Of a stretch of 64,000 nt of DNA, positions 22,373 through 35,136 are shown piece by piece. Source of the DNA: Norana najaformis (Eukaryota; Annelida; Clitellata; Crassiclitellata; Hormogastridae). The notes beneath the pieces are model-generated. The model made no database searches and was not told the DNA's origin. It was given only the letters and a program-made list of their open reading frames with translations. The position numbers and the translations under genes were made by a program. Position 1 is the stretch's first letter. Each line of letters begins with the position of its first letter. The stretch lies in the NCBI GenBank assembly GCA_964023275.1, contig OZ029919.1:2387001-2451000 (forward strand). Direction: 5' to 3'.

Positions 22373-25300
22373 TTGGACCAGGAGAGGGTGTAGCCCGGTC
22401 GGTCCATTGTAAAGTAAGAACCAGGCAGCTCTGGAATGTAGTCGTCATATTCGAATTCGTCGTTTGTGATGAAATCCAAATCCTGATTTGCTGGATCCCT
22501 TTCGGGCAGGATGACGGACGAGTCATCTGACCGTGGTGTTGTCACTTCGAGGACGCCTCTCTGCTCAGGGTTCTTTGTCTTCAGCGTGGAAAGATCATCC
22601 AGTTCCAGCCCCTCGAGGTTCACTTCTCTTCCGTGGCGTCGGGTGTTGAAGAGGACATCCCGTGTCTCTGCCACAGAAGGTTTTGAAAGATGGACGCAAT
22701 CGCCCCCTTGCATTTCGGCTGCTGCTGGCGAATCGATCCGGGAAAAATCTTCACGGGATGATTTCTGCAGGGGAGGGGCATCTCTTCCTTCGACAGGGGG
22801 TCGTTTCTCGTGCCGGTAAGAGCCGTCTTCGGAGGACGCGTATTTGTTGCAGTAGACGTCCAAGGGATGGTTCTCCCAAGCATCTTCGTTACGACTCTTC
22901 CTGTGCCCGCGTTTGGACGATTTGCTGGCTGCTGTCTGACCCTGCAAAGCTCTTGCATCAGACGCCAGGGGTGCCTCGCCAGGGTAGGTCTGTTCTTCGG
23001 TGGTATTTCTCAATGACCCTGACACCAACTCACTGGAAACGCTTGACTGACCCTTAACCTCCACTTGAGACAAAGGTCGCTGACTTGACCTGACCTTATT
23101 CGCCGTCGTTGACCCATTTTCATCCAATGGGAGAATGGCTTCTGGAAAGGAGGCGTTGTGGTTAGGCGCATCTGTCGTTGCTCTCCCCAGCAAAGCCTCG
23201 TGGACCGGAGTCTGGGTCAGCTTGGCGCGTAGGCATCTGCGGGTCATCTGACGGTGGCAGATGAAGACAACGGTTGCAAATACAACGATGATTGACAACA
23301 CGGCCCCGATGGCTGTAACTGCGCTCTCCCAGGCAGCCTGTTTCTTCCCAGTTTCCTTCTTAAGTGATTCGTCATCGACAAAATGGCTTCGATCTTCTGC
23401 AAACAACGTGCCATGCTTTTCATTTTTAAAGCTTAACTGTTGAAATGTAAATAGGTTAAGGTAATAACACTTGTTTGCACTCTGTTCTACAGAAACTCCT
23501 CTGTCGGCTCCCTCACACGTTATCACGTGACATACACCTAACAGATTCTGCTACTTCTTTCTTAAGTTGCTCCTCTTCAGATCTGTTTGAGTAGCCGTGC
23601 CTATGAGAAGTTTTAAAAGCGCTAAATAAATATCTTACATCATACACATCTATGGATAGCTTAAATGTGCGTTCACGCATTGTATGTTTTAGCACTATAG
23701 TCGAGGGCGGTTCCCAGGGAGTCAGTCCGGCCATAGCCTCATTTGACTTTTCCAAAAAGGCGGATAACTAACAGCAGGTCATTAAAACTGTTGGAGCATT
23801 AAAGTACGTGTACACGTTTTTCAATATCGACCCTATTGCATCGACCCTGCTCATTTTTAATTACGTCGGCAGCACATAGCAAAACAAATCACGTGTTTAA
23901 ACGAAGTAGACCTAATACAGCAAAGTAATAATAAACCTTATTATATACATGAAATGACCGCTAATAGTCTATAATTATATTTAGAAAAATGAAAACAACA
24001 TTCTGAGAAATTTTAAGGAATTTTTCCAGATGCACCGGGAAGCGAGCGATAATACGCTTAAATTTCTAATAGATATAGTGTTTTTTTAATTTGTACTATA
24101 ATGTAGCATTGTGTTGTGAAGTGTGCATTCATTTACTGTAGCGTAGTGTAATGTAATCTGGTAATGCACTCACCGAACGTAGTGTATTTAGCAACAAATC
24201 CTTCGTATTCCTCCTGACCATGTTCGTTCTTCCTTCTCTCAATCGGTCCCATGTACTCGATGAGCATGCGGTTCTGCGTCGTCGTCGTTGCCACTGGCAA
24301 CATTCCTCCGTTCGTCCTCAGCAACGCGGTCTGTATTCCTCTGTCTCCATCGCGGATTCGAACCCATGTCATCTGGTTCTGGGCGTTCAGCTCGAAGACG
24401 CGAAACTCGAGTCGCACGAGGTGACCCTGAGGAGCAGAGATGAGCCACGTCGACAATGAGTTGCACTCGGATGACGTCATAATTACGCCTTCCGGGTCCG
24501 TCAGCGTACAGCCGCACTGGCACTGTGGCGCCATCGTCCACGATTCGTGCGCTAAAGTACAAAAATAAGAAGCCAGACTAATCCTATCTACTCTGGTCTT
24601 TCGTCTGGCTAAATCTTGAGTATTATACTCTGCTAAAGTACGATCCAACACAATAATTATCATTGTTATAGCCATCCGAGTGTGTGTATGCGTTTATGTA
24701 TGTATGCATGCATGTATGCATTATTTTTTTGTTTGTATGTATGTTTCAGATTATTTTGTATGTGTTAGGTATGCATCAATACGATTATAATTATGTGACG
24801 CAGGTTAAATGAACAACCGTTTATGCATGGTCCCATCATTATTTTGGCTTCACTGTAGAATTACCTTCTAGACACGTCGATTTACAGGAGGAGCTTTCTT
24901 GCTTAGGTCCAATGCAATTCTTTATCCCTGGATACGGATTGTTGCACGAGCGGATCCGCTGTCTCGTTCCTGAACGACAGTCGCCCATGCACCGACTCCA
25001 CTCCGACCAACTGTTCCACTGGGCAACGATCTGGTGGGCTGCAATCATATGACGAAACATGGCGCTCTATCAACACCAACTAAAAGCACAGCAAGCGCTT
25101 AAGCCTATGTAAGTCTACACGCTGCAGTTAAATGATAGATGCGTTTACTGGATTTCTGCACATGATGACAGAATTAGGTCTAACACTACACCCATGCATG
25201 TTTTAGCCTCCATAAAGGCGCTACACAAAAAGGCCCATATGTTCACCTTGCCTTTGAGGTAGGCTATCCAGCCCTACAGGGTAGTCCCCCTATTAATCGT

Positions 25301-28300
25301 TTCAAAGACCAGAATAAATACAACAATTACGAATAACATATTTATAAGTTTTTTAACGATAATAATAATGTACTACTCTAGCGTTACATAAATCGTGCAT
25401 CCTATTGTGGTACCCGGTATAAGCGTCTTTCAGTAGCGCGATATCGAAGAACAAGGCGAGGGTTAGGCGACAACAAAAGCTGTGCATCGGTGAGAATAAT
25501 ATTATGACATATATTCCGATTTTCCCCGAGCAAAAAACATTTGGGCAAACGCCGTTTCGGGAACATTCTGACCCCGTAGGTGGTAAACGCGGCCCCGTTA
25601 AAGCTTCGTTCGCCAGACATGTTGTATTATTCATGTGGCGTATACTCAAGTCCACAAATTATGGCCGTCGGAAATGGTGAGCGCGTGCTGGGCTTATTAT
25701 TCCGCGGATGTAGACGGCATCAGACAGAGAATGGTCATTTCCTTTCAGCCGCTAAAGTCTTAGAAATGCGAGCGAGCGATAATAGAAGTTTCATTGATTT
25801 AGTCATTAGGCAGACGTTGCGCAGCCCTTGTTGCTATGCAACGGTATATGGAGATCGCACACTGGAGACCACCGCTGACGCATACATTTATATAGCGCTG
25901 TACGTTCTAGGTGTTATTATAAGCGCTCACGTTTCCTATGGCCACCGTGTGGTCACTTTATGGGTGTTGGAGGTCGGGGTAGTAAAGGCCAGTTTACCAG
26001 ACAGGTGAAACTGCAGTGCAGAATGTAAATGAATCAGGAAACCAAAGATATCAAGATAGATGAATTTTCTTAAGCAACCATATAGTCTGCCAGGAGTAGC
26101 CACAGCTGTTATATCGTATTCATTATCTCTGTATTTCTCAAAAACCCAATGTTGCTAAAAGCAGTTTAATTTCCGAAGCTTGATCAGAAACAAAATCAGT
26201 GAGTCAGGTTGGCCTATAGTAAATTTGGGTTCCAAGCCCAAACTCATGGATCAGGCAGGCAGACGGATACGGTGGATAAATCAAATTCTAGGTTTATGGA
26301 TCACACTTTAGGTGGATCGATCCGGGCGCCTCGGAATTTCTTAGACTGTTCTGTTGTTCTGCAGAAAGAGCATTGTTTTCCTTCTGCTTTCATGCGTTAT
26401 CGATATTCGTTGAATTGCTTCATGCCTTTCCTAGTCGCCGGTTAAAAGTCAAAATGAGGCACTATCACCCTTTGACAAACGATGGGCGATAATACCCTGA
26501 TTTTACGAGCATATGAGTGATTTTACAGCGTCCTGGTTTACGCTTGGCGATTACTTGTGTCGCTTTTGCGGTTCGGCCATTTTGTGAGGCGGTGGAAAGT
26601 CATTATTCAGGGCTACCACTGTCCATGAAAGTCGAATAATGTTCGTCTAAAGCCATCCGTAACTAATGCATCTGTCTGGGAGTGAAGTCTCTTTCTGAAC
26701 AAACATCCTCTGCTGATAACATTTATCATGGCAGCGTAGAAACGGAAGATACATCAGCCAGCAGCAGGAATTCACTCTGTCTCTCCGTCTGTCTGTCTAT
26801 CTTTGTCCGTCAGTCTGCCTGTCTGTTCATCTGTCTGTCTGTCTGTCACATCATGCAACCAATGTTTACCTGTCTCGCGCTCAACGGTCGTAAAGTAGCA
26901 CAAGCTCGGGTAATTTATGGTGCTCTGCAGTCAATGATAAGGGCCTCAGCGACCCCGACTGGGCGGAGAAGAAACATAAGCGTGGGGTGGCTGCATAAGG
27001 CTGAATCTCCCGGTACAATAATTGGCCTTATCTGGAAGAAGCAGACGTCGCCAGCCAACAGATCCCCGCTTCCGTTTCTAGGTCCCAGACCATTGAACGG
27101 ACAAGCAGAGCGTGACTTAGGTCACAGCGTTGGATAAGGCGAGGAAATAGTCAAATCGCATTGGGTGCGATCAGATTCGCCAGCAATTACTATAACAGCC
27201 TTATGCCTAGCACAGTAATCCGTCCAGCAGTATTAAACGTTCCTCATCCGATGCGGTTGTTCTCTTCGTGTTGTGCGCTGTTACTGCAGGTAGGCCGTTA
27301 ATGGATGTGCCTAAAATTGGTATAGCGCCTATTCAGAACCATTTCAATGCCATTTAATGAGTTTTTATTTTCATGGATTTCCGTGTAAACCTGTATGGGC
27401 CTTGAATGCGTTCATGAGATGGAGGATCTCAGGGCGAAGTTCACCTGCCCTGAACCCCATCTAAGTCACGGAGGAAAAGATTCCCCCCCCCCGAATCTAC
27501 TCATGCACTCCCGTTCTTTGTTCCTTCCACTGGCTTTCTAAACCCCGAGGGAGACACGTTCAGCGTGGCTGTTGGATACGTCCAGAATGTGTTGCCATGG
27601 AGCGTTTCCATGGATGCCTACTATGCATGCATGTATGTATGCATGATTGTATTTATGTATGTATGTATGTATGTATGCATGATTGTATGCTTGTATGTAT
27701 GTATGTAGACACTTTATATTGCGCCCTTTAAGTATCTCATAAAAGCGTTGCTTCCTCGGTATCGCTTAGGAACACAGCGGATGTCCACACAGCGGGAAAG
27801 CTGCGATAAGCAGACTGGAAATAAATCTCCCCGACCCCTAGATGTCGTTTCAATCTGGTACTCACCGGAAGTGTTGGTCGTAGCCAGACACGAGATGGCG
27901 CTTTCGATTGTATTTCCGTTTCGGGTGACAGCCCCGTACCGGAAACAGTATCCGACATCCGAAACATTGAACGTTGCACAGGCGAACGAGAACGGTCGGT
28001 ATTTAATGCGTCTCTCTGTCACGTGGTCTAGATTCAACTTGTGTAGCGCTACTGTAGTTTCACTTCGTCCGCTCTGGACGCGCACAAGACGGTAAAGTCT
28101 GAGTTTATCGTCCTGTGAGCTACATTTTGGCTGAACGTAGTTGACGGTAACGTGATGAGAGCACGGGAAAATGCTTCCTTGGTGTACTTCGAGACTATAG
28201 GAGTTGTTGTCATTGACAACCAACTCGTTGCTGACGGCAACGGGGTTTTCCCGATGCCTGTTTGACCTGAGGATGACCCGATACACCCCCACTTGGTCGA

Positions 28301-31300
28301 AGAGTGCGCAGCGATATGTGACCGGTGTTCTTTCAACCATGGAGATCGTCCCAAGAACCCTGATCTCTATTTCCACCTCTCCCTGGGATCCTGTTCTCTC
28401 CTCGGATCTGTTTCTATTGTGGGACTCGTTCGCACTGCGGAAGACCAAAGCGAGTTCGTAGGCGGTATCCTTACGCGCCGATTCACAACTCAGCGTGTCG
28501 TCAACAGAAGACGTCAGCGTTACGTCTTCCGATAGGACCGTCTGCTCCGCGGGCAGGGCAAGGGTCACGCGAGGCCAAAGCACGCGGGTGACCCCTCCCT
28601 CGGCAATGACTGACCCGTTCGGACGGTCAAGCAGTCGGACGGCGTACTGACCAGCTGTGTCCAGCGCTCCGCAATCGAAGGTCAACTCGGCTTCGCTGAA
28701 GTTACGCGGAATGATCGTAGCGGCAACAACTTGGTCGTCATCCAGTCTGATGACTTCGATCAGTTCCTCGTTCGTCAGGGGCTCCGAGATGGAGTAGCGG
28801 ACTGGAAGGTCCCCCTCGAAGGCCATGTAGGTTGAGGGCACAGACAACTTTGATGAGGTGACGACAGACGCTGAAGTAAGAGATAAAAAAGGTACGGTAA
28901 ACAGGTAAAGGTAACACACTTGTTCGCAAGTCACTATATTTACTGTAGACAACTACCTATAGTCTCTATATTTAGACACCTACCTTTAGTCTCTATATTT
29001 AGACACCCACCTTTAGTCTCTATATTTAGACACCTGCCTTTAGTCTCAATATTTAGACACCTACCTTTAGTCTCAATATTTAGACACCCACCTTTAGTCT
29101 CTATATTTAGACACCTGCCTTTAGTCTCAATATTTAGACACCTGCCTTTAGTCTCAATATTTAGACACCTACCTTTAGTCTCTATATTTAGACACCTGCC
29201 TTTAGTCTCAATATTTAGACACCTACCTTTTGTCTCTATATTTAGACACCTGCCTTTAGTCTCTATATTTAGACACCTGCCGTTAGTCTCTATATTTAGA
29301 CACCTACTTTAGTCTCTATATTTAGACACCTACCTTTAGTCTCAATATTTAGACACCCACCTTTAGTCTCTATATTTAGACACCTGCCTTTAGTCTCAAT
29401 ATTTAGACACCTACCTTTAGTCTCTATATTTAGACACCTGCCTTTAGTCTCTATATTTAGACACCTACCTTTAGTCTCAATATTTAGACACCCACCTTTA
29501 GTCTCTATATTTAGACACCTGCCTTTAGTCTCAATATTTAGACACCTACCTTTAGTCTCAATATTTAGACACCCACCTTTAGTCTCTATATTTAGACACC
29601 TGCCTTTAGTCTCAATATTTAGACACCTGCCTTTAGTCTCAATATTTAGACACCTACCTTTAGTCTCTATATTTAGACACCTGCCTTTAGTCTCAATATT
29701 TAGACACCTACCTTTAGTCTCAATATTTAGACACCCACCTTTAGTCTCTATATTTAGACACCTGCCTTTAGTCTCAATATTTAGACACCTACCTTTAGTC
29801 TCTATATTTAGACACCTGCCTTTAGTCTCAATATTTAGACACCTACCTTTAGTCTCTATATTTAGACACCTACCTTTAGTCTCAATATTTAGACACCTAC
29901 CTTTAGTCTCTATATTTAGACACCTGCCTTTAGTCTCAATATTTAGACACCTACCTTTAGTCTCTATATTTAGACACCTACCTTTAGCTGCCAATAAAGC
30001 TAGGCTGTAGATGTAAATGTACACGTTTTTCGACAGCGTCCCTTTGGCCTCGACCCTGCTCATTACAATGAATTCATCGGGTGAGATCCTTCACCAACGC
30101 TGCCCGTTTTAATGAGTGCCACGCGATTTAAGGTTCCCGTGTACGGGCCATGCTAGCCTGAGATGAAAATCTCTTAAATATAGCCAAGTGCTATCGATAT
30201 GCGAACCGGCATCCTCACGAACAGAGGCGCCTTGGCGTATTCAACCAGGCCAGCTGAGTTACTATGGCGACGATTGTGACGTCAATGTGTGACAGGCTAA
30301 GCGAGGGGCCTGGCAGATGGTCTTTAGAGTCTTAAGACGAGGGAAAGAAGTCTGGGCGGCGAATATGGAGGCGGACACTGGACGCAGCGCAGAATCAGAA
30401 GATGTATACTACGGCTGATGCTGAGACAGGAAGGCATCACCATGGCAACTCAAAGAGACGGTGCGATTACCAGAAACGCACATCTCACACATACAGTACA
30501 GTATGTGTTGACCTGTATAGGACTATCATAGATAGACTCGTGAGGCGCTATATAAATCAGGCGAAAGAGCCTCTGGCTGCGTTGTCTGCAGGGTGCGTGC
30601 AAAGACACGGCACCGTCATTAGCGCTCTTGATTGATGCGCCGTCAGCGACGATGGGTGTCCAGCACCAGAACATTGGGGACGAGAGTATGTAGAAGGGAG
30701 CGAGAGTAGGAGAGAGGGAGCGAGAGTATGAGGAAGGGAGCGAGAGTAAGAGAGAGAGGGAGTGAGAGTAAGAGAGAGGGAGCGAAAGTAAGAGGCAGGG
30801 AGCGAGAGTAAGAGAGGGAGCGAGAGCAGGAGGCGGGGAACGAGAATAAGAAAGAGGGAGTGAGAGTATGAGGAAGGGACGGAGAGTAAGAGAGAGGGAG
30901 CGAGAGTAGGAGGCAGGGACGGACGGAGAGATTGATGGTCAGACGGGAGAACGGCGGCACGAAGGGATGGATGGAGCGATAGATGAACGGAAGCATGGAA
31001 GACAACAATGAAGAGGGAGTGAATGAGGAAAAGATGGAGAGAGTGAGGGAGGAACAAATGGATGATAGGAGAAACAGATGGAAAGATAGACGGATGGAAG
31101 GAGGAATAAACAAGGGACTAAGGGGTGGCAGGGGGAGCGGACGGAGAGAGGGAAGGAGGGAAGGGAGGGAGATAGAGAGGGGGGAGAAGATGAGCCGGTG
31201 GCTTTCATTGCTTTGCACGCGAGTGGCTTCGTGCCATCTGGTGACCGGCGGAAACGCATGTGGAGGAGGGAGCGGAAGTAGGTGAACAGAAGGAAGAGGA

Positions 31301-34300
31301 GGAGGAGGAGGAGGAAGAGAAGGAATAGGAGGAAGAAGAGGAGGAGGAAGACGAGGAGGAAGACGAGGAGGAGGAGGAGGAGGACATGGAGGGGTAGGAG
31401 ATGGCGGTGGTATACAAAATAGGCGGTGGAGCTGGAAGAAATGGATTGGCATGAGGAGGATGAGGATCAGGAAGATGATGAAGAAGAGGTTGATGACGAA
31501 GAGGACGAGGAGGATGCAGAAGAAGAGAAGAAGCATAAAGTAGAGAAGAGTGGAAGATGATATGTAGAGCGCGAACGAATTGAAGAAACAGGAAGACGTA
31601 CAAAGACAAGAAGAGAATAGAAGAGAGATAGACAGACAGACAGACACAGACAGACAGACAGAGAGACACAGACAGACAGACAGAGAAAGTCAGAGCGACA
31701 GAAAGACAGAGAAAGAAACAGAGAGACAGACAGAGACAGTGAGATGGGGAGGCAGAGAGGGAGTGAGGGAGAGCAGTGAAACACCAATAAGATGTTTCGA
31801 GATAATTTGAATCTGAACATCGGATGTGTTGATGTTGCAGAGATGCAGATGCAGCTGGAGATGCGGGTGTCTCTGCCGGACGACTGATGCGCTGACGATC
31901 TGTTTTCTCGTTAACGACAGATGGAGATTTGCCTCAGCAGCGTAGAGTGCACTACAACTGATCTTATGGACCACGGTTCAAATCCAGCAGATTGAGACAA
32001 ATTGATGAATCTGCTCTTCTATTCACTTCTCGGTGGGTGGGTGGATGGATGGATGGATGAATGGATGGATGGATGAATGGATGGATGGATGTATGGATGG
32101 ATGTATGGATGGATGGATGGGTGGGTGGATGGATGGATGGTGGGTGGATGGATGGATGAATGGATGGATGGGTGGGTGGGTGTGTGGGTGGATGGATGGA
32201 TGGATGGGTGGGTGGATGGGTGGGTGGGTATTGGGTGGGTGAATGGATGGATGGATGGATGAATCGTTGTCAATAAACCAGTCACTGGCTTCGTTGGCTT
32301 CATTTGTTAAAGCCATGATCTCCTTCATAATAACACCGTGTTATTATTGAGGCGTCCATGATTAAATCGTACGTCAGTGTGCCTCACTTGACCTGACACA
32401 CATTGACGTCACAATCGTCGCCATGGTATCTCAGCTGACCTAGATAGCTACATTGGTTACAGCGTACGTCAAGGCGCCTCTGAGCATGAGGATGCCGGTT
32501 CGCGTCTCGGTCGTGGCTTATTTCAGAGGCTAGCACGGTTCGTACACGGGGACCTTAAACGGCATGGCACTCAGTCAAACAGACAGCGATGGTGAAGGAT
32601 CTCACCCGATCACTTAACTGAAAACTGAGCCGTGTCGAGGTCATACGGTCGTTATATAAAACCGTGTACATTTACATTTACAATTTGTATCTGGTTGTGT
32701 GTGTTTGGCCTGGCGCCACACTGGATGCCATGGTCTCCTAGGGAAGGGGAACTGCACCCATAACTAATCCCTAGCGAGAACGTGGAGAGTCTTCGAACGC
32801 GAGTACAAGAGTTGATGAGCGACTCCGTTTGGTCGCTGTTTACCGGAGACTGAATAAATATGCAAAGCTGTCCTGGATGTCTTGTCCAGTTTATCCGTAT
32901 ATATATATTCTGAACAATTATGTATATATTATAAATATATACGTGCCATAGTACAGTGCATAAATAAATGCATATTGTAAATATATACATATCACAATAT
33001 GTACTATGAACACGGGTTCGAGCCTCCTCCGAAACGATTACTGTGTTGGGACGTTGAGCAAGTCCTTCACTCTCAACTACTTGGCGCTGTCGATTGATGC
33101 TAAGTCATTAGATAGTGGCGCCTAATAAATGCAGAAATATTAGTAATTGGCAAATGTACATAAGCATATTTATACAATATATTTATAATTATAGACGCTG
33201 ATATAAACTGTCAAAATGATAAAATTGTATAATTAGCAACAAGTTCAAGAGTTCAGTTCATCGAGAATCCGTGTGTGACAGACAGGGACAGATAGACATA
33301 CAGACAGACATACAAAAACAGATATAGACAGAGACAGACAGGCGCATTGGCAGAGATAGACAGACAGACAGATAGACAGTCAGACAGACAGACAGAGATA
33401 GACAGACAGACAGACAGAGACACAGACAGACAGACACAGACAGAGAAACTCGTTGACATTTCGAAGAGGTGCGATGAACTGCGGATGAAGTATACAGGGA
33501 CCGTTTTTGTTGGGACGGGTGCTTCAGACCCCGAGTACTCGAAGCAGAGATATCGCGCGACAGAGAGACACTCACTTAACGACAATTCAAGGCTCTAAAT
33601 CCACAGACTGTACACTCATTATATTCGTGTATATGCACACACACATACACAACGATTGTGTATGTATATATGTAAACATGTAGACGTATACATAGATAGA
33701 GATGATGATGACGATGATGACGATAATGATGTTGATGACGGTGATCATGATCATCGTCACCTGCAGCCTCAATCTCAAAGTTTGAGACTCGCTCTGTCGT
33801 TAAAAGGCGTTGAGCTGTCGCCGATTCAACATCAAATAATAAACGAGCAGAATAAAAATTAATAATCTTGGTTTAACGGCGTCTGTTAATGTTTAACAGC
33901 GCCATAGTCGAAGACCAGCGCAGTTCGCTATTTTGAAAGTTTTCTGCTGAGCTGCGTTCCTCATATCTTCTTATGGGCTTGTGAATGCCTATCTATCAGT
34001 TTCCACCTGTTTTGATCTGTTAGATATCCATGCTTTATCGTGTTTGTGAGGTTCTTTAAAGATATGAGGTTCTTAGGCGAATTTTGAAGTTTCAAGTTGG
34101 CAAGTTTATACGTTTCTGTAAACAATCTTTATAGCATAGATTATTGGTGATAATCAGTATTTCACACAAAATTCTTTAACGAGAGGGTAAGGTCAGGATA
34201 ACCAACAGCATGAAACTTTCACGGAGATAATCGCAGGCGACTTTATCAACCACGGGGTTCCGGTACCTGGATGAAATTTGACGGGGACTGGGGCAGGGAG

Positions 34301-35059
34301 TACGGAAGGCCCGAAGTCCCTAACGAATTCGTTAGGGGGCTTTGGGTCTTCCGCACTCCCTGTCTAACCTTTCCAGCGGAGTCAGAGGCGGAGCCCCGGG
34401 AATCCAGCACATCTGGAAGCATTTAGTGTGAAATTTTGCAGACCTGGGCTACCTGCGAGTTTTATGTCAGAGGCTCCAGTACCTGGATGAAGATTGAGGG
34501 GTCTGGGACAGCGAACCCTAGGAGCAAAACAGGCCATCAAGAGTCGCATAATTCCGGCCTGGAAATTACTCATTGTAGGGCGTTTGTACCCATCGACAGA
34601 GTAAAATCTCCGAAAGGTCACCGATAGGTGAAGGGGGCACACCTAAAATCTTATCGGATCTACAGAATCCCAAGGTTGATGGTCTTGGCCTCAAAGGGAG
34701 TCTCGACCCTAGGACCCTAGTACGAGATTGACGATGATGTGATGACAATTATGACGACAACGATGACGTAACTATAATGTAGATGGTCTCTCTAGGCAAT
34801 TTATAAACGGTCAGCCTCACAGGGTCGACGATTTGATGATGATAATGAAGAAGAAGAAGAAGATGAAGAAGACGATGAAGAAGAAGACGAAGATGATGAT
34901 GATGAAGAAGAAGATGATGATGATGAAGAAGAAGAAGACGATGATGATGATGAAGAAGAAGACGAAGAAGAAGAAGACGAAGAAGAAGAAGACGAAGAAG
35001 AAGAAGACGAAGATGATGATGATGAAGAAGAAGATGATGATGATGAAGAAGAAGAAGAC

Positions 35060-35136
<77 letters not shown>

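Noticed and set aside
25580-26008. 142-residue plus-strand frame in THSD1-like intron 2.
   Set aside because: No start context, splice signals or recognisable motif; on the strand opposite the host gene and likely a chance frame.
29296-30063. 255-residue minus-strand frame of repeated GRCLNIETK.
   Set aside because: It is the 27-bp intronic minisatellite read in one open phase; there are no start context, domains or codon bias beyond the repeat.
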